A DNA stretch of 17,365 nt from Flavobacteriales bacterium (GCA_027032855.1 JALVLX010000015.1:1-17365), one strand, 5' to 3'. Counted from the first letter of the stretch, positions 7,252 to 15,767 are shown. Program-made: numbers and translations. Notes: generated from the letters alone by a model not told the origin.

Positions 7252-9856
7252 AAACCTGTTTAGGGCTATATTGTTATTGATAAATTTAACGGTTTCAGGT
7301 CAAACCGAATTACAAGGTATCGTTAAAAATGAAAATGAAGAAGCTCTAATCGGTGCTAATATTTTGGTCACACATCCATTGTCACACCGGATACTCACTT
7401 ATGCCATAACCGGTAAACATGGGTTTTATCAACTTTCAGTCAATAATTCCTCTGACAGTTTAATGGTAACCGTGTCTTTTTTAGGATACAAACCCGAAAA
7501 GATTCTCATCGCCAATCATTCTCAAAAACTGGATTTTAAATTACAAGAATCTCGACAGAAACTCAAAGAAGTTTTTATCAAAACCCAACCTGTCAAACTC
7601 AAAGGTGACACAATTAATTATCGGGTATCGGCTTTAAAAAAAGAAGAAGATAAAGTTTTGATAGATGTCATTAAACGTATTCCGGGTATTGATGTGGCAC
7701 CAAACGGCAGAATAACATATCAGGGCAAGCCCATCAACAAGTTTTATATTGAAAATATGGATATGCTTGAAGGACGTTACAATCTTGCGAGTAATAATAT
7801 GCCGGTAGATCAAATTGCATCGGTACAAGTATATGAAAATCATCAGCCTATAAAACTTTTGGATAGTTTGGTATATTCCGAAAATGCCGCTCTGAATATT
7901 CGATTAAAAAAGAATTTTTCGTACGCATTGCCTTACGAATTAGCCACAGGTTACCGTCCGGTTATTTGGCAAGGAAAATTTGTCCCGATGTTGTTTCAAA
8001 AAAAGGTTCAAATGCTTTCGCTATTACAAAGCAATAATGCCGGAAAAAGGTTAAGCAACCAACTTCAAAACTTTTATCAGAATAAGACATTAAATTTTGA
8101 AACGGTACAACAAACGCAAGAATGGACACATATTTCCAATATGGCACCACCTCCTCTTGACGAAGATAAATGGTTAGACAATCGTTCTCATTTAGCCTCG
8201 CTTAACTTTTTATTCAAATTGAACAAAAAAGCACAAATTAAAACCAATTTTTCATATTTGCCCGAAAAGTTCAGAGAAAACGCAAATACTCGACAACAAA
8301 TTTTACTCCAAGACCAAGCCTTAACAATCGTTGAGCATCAACAACATACACAAGATATGAAACAAGCAGTATGGAATCTGATTTTTGAACAAAATTCCAA
8401 CAAAATTTACTTCAAAAATAATTTTCATTTTAAATATGTAGATAGATATGATTTGAGTTATGTTTCTAATCAAAATTTAATTCAACAAAGGTATCGCCCG
8501 GTTTATCATTTAACAGATCAAATCAACTGGATGTTTCCGGTTAAAAAACATATTTATAGTATCAATACCTTTTTTTCATACCGTACAACCGATGAAAATT
8601 TTGAGATAAAACCCGATTCTTTTCCACAAATTTTTAATAACGGACAAAGTTTTGAAAGTTTGCAACAATCATTGCAAACGCAAAAATGGCATTTTGATAT
8701 TAAAACGGGCTTAATGAAAAAAATCAGAAATTGGACTTTTGCAAATTATGTATCCGTTCAAAAAGACCGGCATTTTCTCAATAGCCAAATAATCCCAACT
8801 GACACCTTAAACTTTGCAGTAAATGATTATTCAAATCATACCGGATTGGACCAAACCACCATCAAAAATCAGTTTAGAATTAATTTTCAAAACAACACTT
8901 GGCATCTAGGTTTTGACCTGCCCTTAAGCTATATATCTCTTGACATAAGAGACCAAACTAGCCAACAAACTAAAGATGTAAACGGTATTTTTCAAGATTA
9001 CAATTTTACTATTAAACACACCATTAATAAATGGTCAATCATAGGTTTACATAGCAAAAAAACAAACTTTAATGATTTGTATCAAAATCACTTCAACTAT
9101 ATTTTAAAAACTTACAATCAACTGGAACGTTACAACACCCCCATTCAAAAATCTGTTAAGACCGATTACAAATTTATTTTACGGTTTAAAGATATTTTAA
9201 ACGGCATAAATTCTTCTATTTCTTTATCATATTCTAACAACTTGAAAAATATACTCTATAAATATCATTACTTTAACAATGGCGCATCGGAATTGGAAGC
9301 CGTAGAACTTGCTAATCAAACCAAAAAAAAATATGCAATTCTGAATTTCAATAAATACTTCTTTAAAAGCAAAATTTCAACCAAATTTAACATAATGTTT
9401 CAATGGACGAAACGTCCCCTGATTATCAACGAAAATTTATTGCATAAAACATACAAATCCATACATTTATTATCATCTATAAGGATACCTGTCAGTCAAA
9501 AACTGTCATTTTACACGAATTTTCAAATGGACAATTACTTCTTTACGGAAAACGAATCCAATATAAAAAATTATCATATCAAACCGGCAATTTATTTCTA
9601 TCCGTTCAAACAACATCAGTTTCATCTGTCGTCTGATTATTATTTGATGCCAAATGAAAAACAAGAGAATCTTTTCATGAATATATCATATAAATACAAT
9701 CCAAAATCTAAAAAATGGTCGGTTTTTGCCAAATGGAATAATATTACAAACCTTACTGCTTACACAACATCTTTCGGCGATACTTATTATACCTACAAAA
9801 GCATTTACACTCTACGTCCCTCTAATGTTATGATAGGTTTTGAAAGTTCGTTTTAG
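7244..9856 (+). CDS. Carboxypeptidase-regulatory-like / TonB-dependent-receptor-like outer membrane beta-barrel protein
   Basis: 870 aa. The signal peptide is about residues 1-19 (MIKNLFRAILLLINLTVSG). Residues about 22-100 are a carboxypeptidase-regulatory-like domain (LQGIVKNENEEALIGANI, then FLGYKPEKI). Residues about 107-222 read as a receptor plug: GDTINYRV (121-128), DVIKRIPGIDVAPNGRITYQG (141-161), then KFYIENMDMLEGRY. The remainder is rich in alternating aromatic strands with the barrel ending in MIGFESSF. This matches the outer-membrane barrel family that uses a plug-like front end. I see no obvious TonB box before the plug, so whether it is TonB-driven is uncertain. The start is fixed by the 8-bp overlap with the GLPGLI stop. 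Substrate unknown; the likely role is uptake or export of a peptide or small molecule together with the GLPGLI partner. Confidence 0.85.
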   Translation: MIKNLFRAILLLINLTVSGQTELQGIVKNENEEALIGANILVTHPLSHRILTYAITGKHGFYQLSVNNSSDSLMVTVSFLGYKPEKILIANHSQKLDFKLQESRQKLKEVFIKTQPVKLKGDTINYRVSALKKEEDKVLIDVIKRIPGIDVAPNGRITYQGKPINKFYIENMDMLEGRYNLASNNMPVDQIASVQVYENHQPIKLLDSLVYSENAALNIRLKKNFSYALPYELATGYRPVIWQGKFVPMLFQKKVQMLSLLQSNNAGKRLSNQLQNFYQNKTLNFETVQQTQEWTHISNMAPPPLDEDKWLDNRSHLASLNFLFKLNKKAQIKTNFSYLPEKFRENANTRQQILLQDQALTIVEHQQHTQDMKQAVWNLIFEQNSNKIYFKNNFHFKYVDRYDLSYVSNQNLIQQRYRPVYHLTDQINWMFPVKKHIYSINTFFSYRTTDENFEIKPDSFPQIFNNGQSFESLQQSLQTQKWHFDIKTGLMKKIRNWTFANYVSVQKDRHFLNSQIIPTDTLNFAVNDYSNHTGLDQTTIKNQFRINFQNNTWHLGFDLPLSYISLDIRDQTSQQTKDVNGIFQDYNFTIKHTINKWSIIGLHSKKTNFNDLYQNHFNYILKTYNQLERYNTPIQKSVKTDYKFILRFKDILNGINSSISLSYSNNLKNILYKYHYFNNGASELEAVELANQTKKKYAILNFNKYFFKSKISTKFNIMFQWTKRPLIINENLLHKTYKSIHLLSSIRIPVSQKLSFYTNFQMDNYFFTENESNIKNYHIKPAIYFYPFKQHQFHLSSDYYLMPNEKQENLFMNISYKYNPKSKKWSVFAKWNNITNLTAYTTSFGDTYYTYKSIYTLRPSNVMIGFESSF

Positions 9857-10105
9857 TTTTTTCCTACTAGGTCCGAATATTTCATTTGCACTGTCGTGTG
9901 TCTCCCGACCCCGACGGAACATATCCCGACTTCGTCAGTATAGTTGATGTTGTAGGAGCAACACACTCAGCGTCTTGCTTATCAATTCCTCACTCCTCAT
10001 TCCTCAAATTACAAGCAGGAATAAAGAATGAAGCAATCTCTACTCATCAAAGTGGCAAATAAACTACGAATCAGGAAAAATCCTCAATTTATCAAACAAT
10101 GTCCT
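9857..10105. other. Intergenic region with repeat remnants, no gene seen
   Basis: About 250 nt between the barrel gene and the promoter of the DUF937 gene. It begins with a T-rich stretch (TTTTAGTTTTTTCC) that has no hairpin before it, then the GC-rich repeat at 9893-9930, then CCTCACTCCTCATTCCTC (9988-10005), a pyrimidine-rich low-complexity run. I find no open frame with coding features. Confidence 0.5.
9893..9930. repeat. GC-rich GTCG...CCCGAC repeat, second locus
   Basis: GTCGTGTGTCTCCCGACC (9893-9910) matches 17 of 18 bases of copy one at 5585-5602, in the same orientation. It is followed by CCGACGG (9911-9917) and a degenerate half copy ending CATATCCCGAC (to 9930). Together with the 5584-5635 copies it brackets the 6038-9856 gene set. 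No open frame or transposase gene is attached. Confidence 0.6.
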
Positions 10106-10137
10106 TTTGCAAATATCAAATAAAAACACTAACTTTG
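10106..10137 (+). promoter_or_regulatory. Bacteroidota-type promoter for the DUF937 gene
   Basis: TTTG at 10106-10109 and TAACTTTG at 10130-10137 match the -33 and -7 consensus elements exactly, with a 20-nt spacer, which is in the expected range. Transcription would start near 10144, leaving a leader of about 20 nt before the ATG at 10164. This is the best complete promoter in the window. Confidence 0.75.
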
Positions 10138-10163
10138 TAGTCTAACTTTTAAAACACAAGCTT

Positions 10164-10763
10164 ATGTCCGGAATTATGGATTTATTACAAGGCCCTATGG
10201 GCCAAATGATTATTCAAGGAGTTGGCTCTCAATTGGGAGGAGATAGCTCAAAAACGCAATCGGCTTTAGGTGCCGCTATCCCTATGTTGATGGGAGCATT
10301 GAAGAAAAATGCTTCAAATCCTGATACTGCTTCAGGATTGTTAGAGGCCTTAAACAGCAAACATGACGGAAGCATTTTAGATAACATTGCAGATATTTTC
10401 GGTGGTGGCAATGTCAACGAAGATGTAGTCGAAGACGGTGACAAAATTTTAGGTCACGTTTTAGGTGAGAAAAAAGAAGTAGTAGCAGCAGCTCTTGGCA
10501 AACAACACGGTTTGGATATGGGCTCGGCTATGAATATTCTCAAAACGGCAGCGCCGATAGTTATGGGTATGTTGGGTAAACAAACACGCGAAGCTAATGT
10601 TTCCAACCCTACTGATTTAACCAATATTATCGGAAATATGATTGGTGGGCACCAAGAAGCAGAGCAACATAGTAGTTTTATTGAAAACTTATTGGACCAA
10701 GATGGTGACGGTAGTATCGTAGATGATTTATTTAATATGGGAAAAAAATTCTTTGGAAAATAA
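10164..10763 (+). CDS. DUF937 domain protein with C-terminal EF-hand-like loop
   Basis: 199 aa, no signal peptide, so probably cytoplasmic. The sequence matches the DUF937 family: MSGIMDLLQGPMGQMIIQGVGSQLGG at the start, the glycine/alanine-rich helix ALGAAIPMLMGALKKNA (35-50), and a second related helix at AAPIVMGMLGKQ (129-140), so the domain is internally duplicated. Near the end, LDQDGDGSIVDD (177-188) resembles a calcium-binding EF-hand loop, although position 12 of the loop is Leu (189) and not Glu, so calcium binding is uncertain. The family includes E. coli YidB and has no firm function. It has its own promoter and terminator and lies just upstream of lepA as a separate unit. Confidence 0.85.
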   Translation: MSGIMDLLQGPMGQMIIQGVGSQLGGDSSKTQSALGAAIPMLMGALKKNASNPDTASGLLEALNSKHDGSILDNIADIFGGGNVNEDVVEDGDKILGHVLGEKKEVVAAALGKQHGLDMGSAMNILKTAAPIVMGMLGKQTREANVSNPTDLTNIIGNMIGGHQEAEQHSSFIENLLDQDGDGSIVDDLFNMGKKFFGK

Positions 10764-10783
10764 AGATTATTTGGATTACAGAT

Positions 10784-10814
10784 AAAAGCCATTCTTCACG
10801 AGTGGCTTTTTTTT
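10784..10814 (+). terminator. Rho-independent terminator after the DUF937 gene
   Basis: AAAAGCCATT (10784-10793) pairs with AGTGGCTTTT (10801-10810) with one mismatch, a 7-nt loop and a T tract after the stem. The stem is 21 nt downstream of the DUF937 stop and ahead of the lepA promoter. Confidence 0.75.
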
Positions 10815-10853
10815 GTTTCAAAACCTGAAAAAAAATCAAAGGCTTTTTTTGTG

Positions 10854-10861
10854 TATCTTTG
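10854..10861 (+). promoter_or_regulatory. -7 box of the lepA promoter
   Basis: TATCTTTG fits TAnnTTTG exactly. Transcription would start near 10868, about 18 nt before the lepA ATG. No clear -33 TTTG is seen at the correct spacing; the upstream region is A-rich. Confidence 0.6.
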
Positions 10862-10885
10862 CAGTTAATACAATAATGAAAATAT

Positions 10886-12691
10886 ATGGCAATTATCAAT
10901 AACATCAGAAACTTTTCCATTATCGCTCACATTGACCACGGTAAAAGTACTTTGGCCGACCGTTTGTTGGAATATACCGGTGCCATAACCGAGCGTGAAA
11001 AACAAGATCAGGTTTTGGACGATATGGATTTGGAACGCGAAAGAGGTATTACCATTAAGAGCCATGCCGTTCAAATGGATTATATTCATAACGGTGAGTC
11101 GTATAAACTCAATTTGATTGATACCCCCGGACACGTTGACTTTTCTTATGAAGTGTCACGTGCCATTGCAGCATGTGAAGGTGCTTTATTGATAGTGGAT
11201 GCGGCACAAGGTATTCAAGCACAAACCATCTCTAATTTATATTTGGCTTTGGAGAACGATTTGGAAATTATTCCGGTTCTCAACAAAGTTGATTTACCAA
11301 GTGCCAAACCTTTGGAAGTGACTGATGAGATTGTAGATTTGCTTGGCTGTGAACCAGACGATGTGATTTGGGCAAGTGCCAAAACAGGTGAAGGAATAGA
11401 CAAAATTGTAACGGCAATTATAGAAAAAATTCCGGCTCCACAAGGCGATACAGATGCGCCTTTACGGGCTTTGATTTTTGATTCGGTTTATAATCCTTAT
11501 CGTGGTATTGAAGTATATTTCAGAGTGTTTGACGGCAAAATAAAGAAAGGTCAAAAGATACAATTTATGGCCACCGGTAAAACCTATGATGCCGATGAAG
11601 TAGGATATTTGAAGCTTAAACAATTGCCTGCTCCGGAAATCACAACCGGTGATGTAGGTTATCTGATTTCAGGCATTAAAGATGCCAGAGAGGTCAAAGT
11701 AGGTGATACAATCACCGATGCGCAATCTCCTACAGCCAAACCGATTGAAGGTTTTGAAGATGTGAAACCCATGGTTTTTGCCGGTATTTATCCGGTTGAA
11801 ACAGATGAGTATGAAGAATTGCGTAATGCTATGGATAAATTGCAACTTAATGATGCCAGTTTGACATTTGAACCTGAATCCTCAGCTGCTTTAGGTTTTG
11901 GTTTTAGAGCCGGCTTTCTTGGCATGTTACACATGGAGATTATTCAAGAACGTTTGGACCGTGAGTTTGACATGAATGTGATTACGACTGTACCTAACGT
12001 ATCTTATCATGCTTATACTAAAAAGAATCCGGATAAACCGGTTATAGTTAATAATCCTTCCGAATTACCGGATCCGTCCAAACTGGATAGGGTGGAAGAG
12101 CCTTATATCAAAGCCAGTATTATTACCAAGTCGGATTTTATTGGTCCTATTATGACATTGGCGTTAGAAAAACGCGGACAAATTACCAATCAAGTCTATT
12201 TAACGCCTGAGCGGGTTGAATTGAGTTTTGATATGCCTTTGGCAGAGATAGTTTTTGATTTTTATGACCGTTTGAAAACCGTATCAAAAGGTTATGCATC
12301 TTTTGATTATCATCCCATTGGAATGCGTAAGTCAAAATTGGTTAAAGTGGATATTTTGTTGAACGGGCAACCTGTCGATGCGTTGTCTGCTTTGGTTCAT
12401 GCTGACAATGCCTATGATATCGGTAAGAAAATGGTGCATAAATTGCGAGGTTTGATTCCACGTCAACAGTTTGATATTCCGGTACAAGCTGCCATCGGTG
12501 CAAAAATTATTGCTCGTGAAACCATTAAAGCCTTGCGTAAAGATGTAACGGCTAAATGTTACGGTGGAGATATTTCGCGCAAACGTAAACTACTCGAAAA
12601 ACAAAAGAAAGGAAAAAAACGTATGCGTCAGGTGGGAAATGTTCAGATTCCGCAGTCGGCGTTTATGGCTGTGTTGAAGTTAAATGATTAA
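10886..12691 (+). CDS. lepA: Elongation factor 4 (LepA), ribosome back-translocating GTPase
   Basis: 601 aa, close to the family's usual ~600, and complete. All G motifs are present: AHIDHGKST (14-22), RGITI (53-57), DTPGH (79-83), NKVD (133-136) and SAKTG (164-168). The domain order follows EF-G without domain IV, and the LepA-specific C-terminus is visible (CYGGDISRKRKLLEKQKKGK then RQVGNVQIPQSAF). LepA binds stalled or mistranslocated ribosomes and uses GTP; it also affects ribosome biogenesis. The start is supported by the -7 box 25 nt upstream. It appears to be a single-gene unit ending at the hairpin at 12716-12749. Confidence 0.98.
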   Translation: MAIINNIRNFSIIAHIDHGKSTLADRLLEYTGAITEREKQDQVLDDMDLERERGITIKSHAVQMDYIHNGESYKLNLIDTPGHVDFSYEVSRAIAACEGALLIVDAAQGIQAQTISNLYLALENDLEIIPVLNKVDLPSAKPLEVTDEIVDLLGCEPDDVIWASAKTGEGIDKIVTAIIEKIPAPQGDTDAPLRALIFDSVYNPYRGIEVYFRVFDGKIKKGQKIQFMATGKTYDADEVGYLKLKQLPAPEITTGDVGYLISGIKDAREVKVGDTITDAQSPTAKPIEGFEDVKPMVFAGIYPVETDEYEELRNAMDKLQLNDASLTFEPESSAALGFGFRAGFLGMLHMEIIQERLDREFDMNVITTVPNVSYHAYTKKNPDKPVIVNNPSELPDPSKLDRVEEPYIKASIITKSDFIGPIMTLALEKRGQITNQVYLTPERVELSFDMPLAEIVFDFYDRLKTVSKGYASFDYHPIGMRKSKLVKVDILLNGQPVDALSALVHADNAYDIGKKMVHKLRGLIPRQQFDIPVQAAIGAKIIARETIKALRKDVTAKCYGGDISRKRKLLEKQKKGKKRMRQVGNVQIPQSAFMAVLKLND

Positions 12692-12715
12692 GTTTAATTT
12701 TAGGAAATAAGAAAT

Positions 12716-12749
12716 AAAAAAGCCACGATGTTTCCATCATGGCTTTTTT
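12716..12749. terminator. Bidirectional terminator between lepA and the tRNA cluster
   Basis: AAAAAAGCCACGATG (12716-12730) and CATCATGGCTTTTTT (12735-12749) form a 15-bp stem with one mismatch and a TTTC loop. The A run on one side and T run on the other give a U tail on both strands, so it can end both lepA (+) and the tRNA transcript (-). Confidence 0.85.
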
Positions 12750-12758
12750 GTTTTAAGG

Positions 12759-12831
12759 TGGTACCTCGCAGAATCGAACTGCGGACACAAGGATTTTCAG
12801 TCCTTTGCTCTACCAACTGAGCTAAGGTACC
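12759..12831 (-). tRNA. tRNA-Phe (anticodon GAA)
   Basis: Read on the minus strand, a 73-nt cloverleaf begins GGTACCT and ends AGGTACC plus discriminator A. The anticodon stem AAGGA/TCCTT holds loop CTGAAAA, giving GAA. The T arm is CGCAG-TTCGATT-CTGCG. The 3' CCA is not encoded, as the next bases read CCT. It is the last tRNA of the cluster, 9 nt upstream of the terminator stem. Confidence 0.95.
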
Positions 12832-12842
12832 ATTTGGTTGAG

Positions 12843-12928
12843 TACTCGGGGCGGGACTTGAACCCGCACGGACATTACTGTCCATTGGATTTTAAGTCCA
12901 ACGTGTCTACCAATTCCACCACCCGAGC
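12843..12928 (-). tRNA. tRNA-Leu (anticodon TAA)
   Basis: Minus strand, 86 nt, with a long variable arm typical of class II tRNAs. The acceptor is GCTCGGG with CCCGAGT (first pair G-U). The anticodon stem TTGGA/TCCAA holds loop CTTAAAA, giving TAA. The T arm is GCGGG-TTCAAGT-CCCGC. CCA is not encoded. Confidence 0.95.
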
Positions 12929-12950
12929 CCGTTAGACTTCAAAAAAAAAG

Positions 12951-13023
<73 letters not shown>

Positions 13024-13039
13024 TTTTACTTTGCGAATG

Positions 13040-13047
13040 CAAATATA
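13040..13047 (-). promoter_or_regulatory. -7 box of the tRNA Gly-Leu-Phe promoter
   Basis: On the minus strand this reads TATATTTG, an exact TAnnTTTG. It lies 16 nt upstream of the mature 5' end of tRNA-Gly, so the primary transcript would have a short leader. No clear -33 box is seen in the homopolymer-rich DNA behind it. One promoter appears to serve all three tRNAs. Confidence 0.6.
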
Positions 13048-13192
13048 AAACCTTTTTTCATTCTGAAAAAATTTTTTGATAAAAAAATTACTTTTTTTTC
13101 ATTTTTTTTTTCTTCGTTTTTGTAAGTGTTTGATACTCTTTCGCTTATTTTTTTACAATTTATCAACAAATGTAATTTTTTTTCTCCGGACC

Positions 13193-15553
13193 TTAAAACT
13201 TATATACAATAATATTGTGAGCGCTATCATATACTAAGAGATAGCGTATTTGTTTGAGCGTTTTAAAATCTAATACTTGTTGACCGATAATAGGGAAGTT
13301 GGGAATAGCATTCCCTGAATTGTCAAATGCATAAATTTTATTGTTGTCGGTATTGGCGATGAAAATATAAACCTTTTTGCCACTTTTGTATATATGCGGA
13401 CGGGTATAAGTGCCTAAATCCAATTCAACGATTTTTTTGTTGATTAAAAGTTTGTTGCCGGAGACTGCTGCCAGTGTTTCATGTTTTATATTAGATAAGA
13501 TATTTTCCGGCAAATCAATTTTTCCGGTTTTGAGCTTACCGTTCAGGTCAATAGATAATAGTTGGTCTTTGTCGTCTATATTGACAAATTTGCGGTTAAT
13601 AACGCCCCATTGATTTCTGGTTACGTCAAATTTTTCAGAGACTTTGATGCGGGTTTCGCCCCTGCGGTTCAGAAGGTGCAGTTTACCTGTATTTTCTGAT
13701 ATTTGGATAAAATCTTTGTTACCTATACGAAAATGTTTTGGAGAAAATAAAATGTCGTTATCTACTTTTACTTTAAAACCTTTAACTTTTTTGGCCTCGT
13801 TATCAAATAGTTTAAACTTGTTTGATTGGGTTATGCCAAAACGGTATTTTCTGTTTTTTTCGTAGTCAAAGATGCTTATACCTTTTGTAATTTTCTGAAG
13901 GAAATATTGAGGAAATTTTTCAACATGGTGTCCCAGCCGGTCTATAACATACCAATGATGCGGGGTTACAAACGTGTATTGTAATTTGTGATTACGCAGT
14001 AAGTCCACTTGATGAATTTTACCGATAATATCACCATTAATCTCTGTTTGCCAAAGCGTTTTACCTTTTAAATCGACGAAGTTGACACGGTTTTTTTCGT
14101 CTTGATAGATGATGTTATAGTTGCGGGTGTGGTGGTTGTAAACAAGTTGCGGATCAGATTTTGGCAATTCTGATAAGCTGTAGGATAAAAGTTGCTCAAC
14201 CAATGTTTGTTCTTTTTCTTGGACATAAGATTTGAGAACTAAGTTTGTGAAAACCGTTCGGGATTCTATATTGAATGTTTGGGCTTTCATGTATTTTTGT
14301 CCGTTGATATTCAGTTTGTTGTTAAACAAAATGAGGTGGTAGTTGCCAGGCAATTCTGTATGTAAATTTTGATATGTTTTACTTTGCGATAGTGTAGAAT
14401 GATTTTGAATATCATTTAACACTTTTTCAAGATATGTTTGTGATGAGGTAATTAAAACGTTGTTACCGACAATGCTGAAATAATCTGCGGAAACTTCCGG
14501 TAATAAGTTTGAAAAATAGCTGTTAATCAAATTGTTATACGGAAATTTATTGATTTCGTAAGTGTTAAAATCTTTTATTTTTTCTATTTTGTCACTCAAC
14601 AATTCTGAAAAATCAAAGAGGCTAAGAACAATCGCTTTATTTTGATTTTCTTTAAAAAATACCAAAGCTTTCAATCCGGAAAAAATTTCTCTGCCTTCAA
14701 CAGCTTGCAGGGGTGCGTAAACTTTGTGGTTGTTTAGATTGTTGACAAATTGTTCAAAGTCATCAAAATTCAAAATCAACATTTCATCAGTGGCAAAAGG
14801 TATGTAGTTGCTAAAATCTTGCTTCACCGGCTTGACCGATTTAAATATGTCAGCAAGGACGCTGATGCTGTCGCGGCTCAAACTGATACCCGAAACAACG
14901 TGTTTGTCGGTTTCAACCAAATCAAAAAAATGCCAGTCGCCGGTATCGGACCATTTTAATTTGAGTGAACTGTTAAAAAAAACATCCGGTTTTAATATTC
15001 CGGTATCTACAATGATATTCAAATAAGCATGGTTGTCCAAACTGGCAATTCCTTTTTTAAATGTTTGATTTTTAGTTAGTTTTCCAAATTCTTTTTGGTC
15101 TCTGATACAATTCTCAATAAATAATTTTTGATTCGAAATAAAGCTTTTTCCGTTTAAAACCGTAGCGTAGTAAGTTGTTTTTTTATACGTGGTTGAATAT
15201 ATTGTATCTTGTTCATAAACGGTGGTGTTGCCGTTAAATAAACTGTCAATTTGTTGCAAAGTCCCGGTTGCTACAAAGCCTTTTATTTTGGAATTGTTTT
15301 GTAAAATATTGATTAAGTATGGTGTTTCAAATCCGGCATTTGATAAAAAAGATTTGTCGGGGAAGCTTAAATATTCATCAACAATAACCGGATTTTGCGC
15401 TATTAAGGCTTTAGGTTTGTTTACTTTTATCACGTAGCTTGACTGAGGTAATATATAATCAAATAAGGCTGTTTTTACCTGTTTTTTGGGTTGCTTACAA
15501 CCGGTGAATGTCAAACTCAATAAGCTTATAATCAGAAAGATATAATAACGCAT
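13193..15553 (-). CDS. Large lipoprotein with propeller-like C-terminal half, function unknown
   Basis: 786 aa from the ATG at 15553; the frame also opens with a TTG 4 codons earlier, less likely. A lipoprotein signal runs MRYYIFLIISLLSLTFTGC, with Cys 19 as the lipidation site. It is followed by KQPKKQ, basic where surface-exposed Bacteroidota lipoproteins usually carry acidic residues, so a periplasm-facing location is inferred. Residues about 30-460 are a mixed region with no family that I recognise with confidence, loosely like DUF3352-type proteins. From about 470 on, repeated strand patterns with DxxG turns (VDLKGKTLWQTEI, HLLNRRGETRI, SIDLNGKLKTG, YAFDNSGNAIPNFPIIG) suggest a beta-propeller, often a protein-interaction scaffold. 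A -7 box at 15576-15583 and a short leader support the start. It is divergent from yidD. Confidence 0.75.
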   Translation of the reverse strand: MRYYIFLIISLLSLTFTGCKQPKKQVKTALFDYILPQSSYVIKVNKPKALIAQNPVIVDEYLSFPDKSFLSNAGFETPYLINILQNNSKIKGFVATGTLQQIDSLFNGNTTVYEQDTIYSTTYKKTTYYATVLNGKSFISNQKLFIENCIRDQKEFGKLTKNQTFKKGIASLDNHAYLNIIVDTGILKPDVFFNSSLKLKWSDTGDWHFFDLVETDKHVVSGISLSRDSISVLADIFKSVKPVKQDFSNYIPFATDEMLILNFDDFEQFVNNLNNHKVYAPLQAVEGREIFSGLKALVFFKENQNKAIVLSLFDFSELLSDKIEKIKDFNTYEINKFPYNNLINSYFSNLLPEVSADYFSIVGNNVLITSSQTYLEKVLNDIQNHSTLSQSKTYQNLHTELPGNYHLILFNNKLNINGQKYMKAQTFNIESRTVFTNLVLKSYVQEKEQTLVEQLLSYSLSELPKSDPQLVYNHHTRNYNIIYQDEKNRVNFVDLKGKTLWQTEINGDIIGKIHQVDLLRNHKLQYTFVTPHHWYVIDRLGHHVEKFPQYFLQKITKGISIFDYEKNRKYRFGITQSNKFKLFDNEAKKVKGFKVKVDNDILFSPKHFRIGNKDFIQISENTGKLHLLNRRGETRIKVSEKFDVTRNQWGVINRKFVNIDDKDQLLSIDLNGKLKTGKIDLPENILSNIKHETLAAVSGNKLLINKKIVELDLGTYTRPHIYKSGKKVYIFIANTDNNKIYAFDNSGNAIPNFPIIGQQVLDFKTLKQIRYLLVYDSAHNIIVYKF

Positions 15554-15575
15554 AATTCTAAACAATTTGTTGTTA

Positions 15576-15583
15576 CAAAGATA
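15576..15583 (-). promoter_or_regulatory. -7 box of the lipoprotein gene promoter
   Basis: On the minus strand this reads TATCTTTG, an exact TAnnTTTG. It places transcription start near 15569, about 16 nt before the ATG at 15553. That favours this ATG over the TTG at 15565, which would leave almost no leader. Confidence 0.6.
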
Positions 15584-15759
15584 AGACTATTTTCAGGTTA
15601 CATTATATAGATGTTAATAACTTTATTTTTTACAATGCGACAGGCTTGAAAAATAATAGAAAGCAGGTGTTTGAGAATTACTTTTTGGTCAGAATTATTG
15701 GACGGCATAATTCAATTTCTCAATTCTTCAAATAGAATAGCCATATCAACAAAAAAACG

Positions 15760-15767
15760 TATTTTTG
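15760..15767 (+). promoter_or_regulatory. -7 box of the yidD-lgt promoter
   Basis: TATTTTTG fits TAnnTTTG exactly, with a start of transcription expected near 15774. This lies inside the longer open frame that begins at TTG 15671, so it argues that translation starts downstream, at GTG 15785. No good -33 box is seen. Confidence 0.5.

Noticed and set aside
10229..10792. Minus-strand open frames across the DUF937 gene
   Set aside because: Shadows of a well supported gene; they also run through its terminator.
12700..12885. 61-codon minus-strand open frame over the Phe/Leu tRNA genes (contains GTLAQLVEQRTENPCVRSSILRG)
   Set aside because: This is a classic spurious translation of tRNA DNA: it overlaps tRNA-Phe and tRNA-Leu and the terminator hairpin.
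13081..13192. Long homopolymer A and T tracts upstream of the tRNA cluster
   Set aside because: No hairpin or open frame accompanies them; they look like ordinary AT-rich intergenic DNA, and no terminator could be drawn for the lipoprotein gene.
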